64,000 nt of DNA. Source: a virus. Below are positions 63,108 through 64,000 of the stretch, piece after piece. The stretch is taken from positions 1-64,000 of the IMG/VR virus record IMGVR_UViG_3300036799_000043; one strand, given 5' to 3'. Both the position numbers and the translations under genes were made by a program. The notes below the pieces were generated by a model, which was not told the DNA's origin, searched no databases, and was given only the letters and a program-made list of their open reading frames with translations. The stretch's first letter is position 1, and each line of letters begins with the position of its first letter.

Positions 63108-63532
63108 TACAGCGAGTCACCGAGCGCCCAGCATCGTACTGGGTCGCTCAGCAGAAAGATTGGATCGCACGCTGCGGCGGCGATCTCGAAGGCTACATCG
63201 CGAACTACGGCAGCGTGCACGACGAGCAGCACAGCGGCGACGGCGGTGAAGCGATCTACGCTGCAGACATCGCGTATTTGCGCCAGCTTGAAGCTCGACA
63301 CGCCGACGAGCGCGACCTGCGACGCGTAAACGACAGCCGTGCCGGGCGTGCGCAGAGCGAGCGTCGCTTGCGCGCTGAAACGGCGCTTACGCATCTCGCG
63401 CACGCCATTGGCTGTATCGAGCGCATACGCGACATGTACCCGCTGGCGCTCAGTGAGGACGCGCGCTCGCTAAGCATGGCTATTGAGGACTTAGACGATG
63501 TGCGCAACTTCGTCTCGTCAACACTGCAATGA
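63104..63532 (+). CDS. 142-residue hypothetical protein
   Basis: ATGA overlap. Helical protein with a basic middle (DERDLRRVNDSRAGRAQSERR) and an acidic helical end. GGAAG precedes the start. No family is recognised. Confidence 0.5.
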   Translation: MIQRVTERPASYWVAQQKDWIARCGGDLEGYIANYGSVHDEQHSGDGGEAIYAADIAYLRQLEARHADERDLRRVNDSRAGRAQSERRLRAETALTHLAHAIGCIERIRDMYPLALSEDARSLSMAIEDLDDVRNFVSSTLQ

Positions 63533-63569
63533 CGCCCGAGCCGCGCATCAGAGACGGCAGTATCGCGCG

Positions 63570-63965
63570 GTGAGTGACTATTCGAGCTTCGCTGTGCCGA
63601 AGCCCGTCAAGCGCGTGAAAGCCCAGAAGCGTCGGAAACCGCTCGGAGCGCGCGCTGACCGTGTTGATGATTCGCTGCGCGTCGAAGTACTCAAGCGCGA
63701 CGGCGTATGCTTTCTACGCACGCTGTATGAGGACCACGTGTGCTTCGACAAATTCGACGAGCAGCACGCGTCGACCGACCTCGACAAGCTCGAAGTCGAT
63801 CACTTCTGGCTCGACGGTGCGCACATGGGCGACAGAGCGCCGAGCGACCTCGCGCATCTCGTTGCGATGTGCCACTGGGCGAACGTGATCCACAAACCAA
63901 CACGCGAAGAAAGGGCCGCAGAGCGTGACTACAGCAGACGACTCTACCCAGACGCGCACGACTGA
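63570..63965 (+). CDS. HNH endonuclease-like protein
   Basis: This 131-residue protein is drawn from the GTG at 63570. A basic N-terminus (KPVKRVKAQKRRKPLG) precedes an HNH-type core: LRVEVLKRDGVCF, LEVDHFWLDG (catalytic His after Asp) and SDLAHLVAMCHWANVIHKPTREERA, where the late Asn/His complete the site. It probably nicks or cuts DNA. The first zinc Cys pair of many HNH proteins is missing. Confidence 0.65.
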   Translation: MSDYSSFAVPKPVKRVKAQKRRKPLGARADRVDDSLRVEVLKRDGVCFLRTLYEDHVCFDKFDEQHASTDLDKLEVDHFWLDGAHMGDRAPSDLAHLVAMCHWANVIHKPTREERAAERDYSRRLYPDAHD

Positions 63966-64000
63966 GACGCACTGTCGCGAGTGCCAGCACCCGCTCGACA
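63925..64000 (+). CDS. Partial zinc-ribbon protein at the right edge
   Basis: A GTG at 63925 with AAAGGG nine bases upstream opens a frame that runs off the window. Thr-rich start (TTADDSTQTRTTETH), then CRECQHPLD, the beginning of a zinc ribbon. It overlaps the HNH gene by 41 nt. Confidence 0.4.
   Translation, partial: MTTADDSTQTRTTETHCRECQHPLD

Noticed and set aside
63529-63573. 14-codon frame MTPEPRIRDGSIAR before the HNH gene
   Set aside because: Too short to support; no homology pattern. It may only be spacer between the 142-residue gene and the HNH start.
1-64000. Integrase, attachment sites, transposases or insertion sequences
   Set aside because: No tyrosine or serine recombinase, DDE transposase or terminal inverted repeats were recognised, so prophage or transposon status is not claimed.

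Overview
The window is part of a tailed double-stranded DNA phage (Caudoviricetes) genome or prophage-like contig. It is gene-dense, with moderately high GC by eye. Genes are packed with ATGA, GTGA and TAATG overlaps, there are many small Cys-rich proteins, and there are no ribosomal or housekeeping genes. The host is not identified. A sortase with a Pro/Thr-rich secreted partner, an Rpf/SLT-like transglycosylase, a metallopeptidase of a kind common in actinobacteria, and many apparently leaderless genes (TANNNT followed 5 to 10 nt later by ATG) suggest a host with a Gram-positive-type envelope such as Actinobacteriota or Chloroflexota. That host call is inference.

Layout. (1) 1-10.1 kb, plus strand: a giant fibre with glycoside-hydrolase-like and LamG-like modules, a DUF2313/YmfQ-like tail protein, further fibre proteins, then a lysis-like cassette (two membrane proteins and a TIM-barrel hydrolase-like protein), closed by a strong terminator. 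(2) 10.2-22.0 kb, minus strand: mostly small unknown proteins, with a DUF932-like protein, a SLOG-fold protein, a zinc metallopeptidase, a degenerate C39-like protein and several zinc-finger proteins. (3) 22.0-22.36 kb: a divergent non-coding switch region with repeats, followed by a Cro/CI-like regulator. (4) 22.8-36.6 kb, plus strand: replication, recombination and nucleotide metabolism. This holds a Rad52-like annealing protein, a TOPRIM primase-helicase, a Vsr-like nuclease, a papain-like protease, ThyX, a 2-oxoglutarate oxygenase, a DNA methyltransferase fused to zinc modules and a Nudix hydrolase. (5) 36.6-42.4 kb: a second tail-fibre cassette, including a 1380-residue repeat protein that shares modules with the first fibre. 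(6) 42.4-64 kb, plus strand: SSB, a lipoprotein PLD nuclease, the sortase pair, GNAT, DUF1643, an interrupted tRNA, a MazG-like protein, dCTP deaminase, a class II ribonucleotide reductase, an HNH nuclease and about thirty small unknown proteins.

How it works together. Rad52-like protein, primase-helicase, SSB and nucleases would replicate and recombine the genome. ThyX, the class II ribonucleotide reductase, dCTP deaminase, MazG-like and Nudix proteins would reshape the nucleotide pool. The exported proteins (sortase, Pro/Thr protein, PLD lipoprotein, transglycosylase, 154-residue secreted protein) suggest that the phage remodels the host surface during infection.

The most striking signal is regulatory. 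About twenty host-type promoters (TTGCGC, 17-18 nt, TATAGT/TAGACT) carry a conserved CAGNNCTG just before the -10. Their predicted transcripts begin with a conserved element, ACACACGACGA. When the transcript is leaderless the same element is written into the coding sequence as ATGAACACGACG, so unrelated small proteins begin Met-Asn-Thr-Thr. A subset of promoters also has a conserved GTCACAAAnnTGGC box upstream of the -35.
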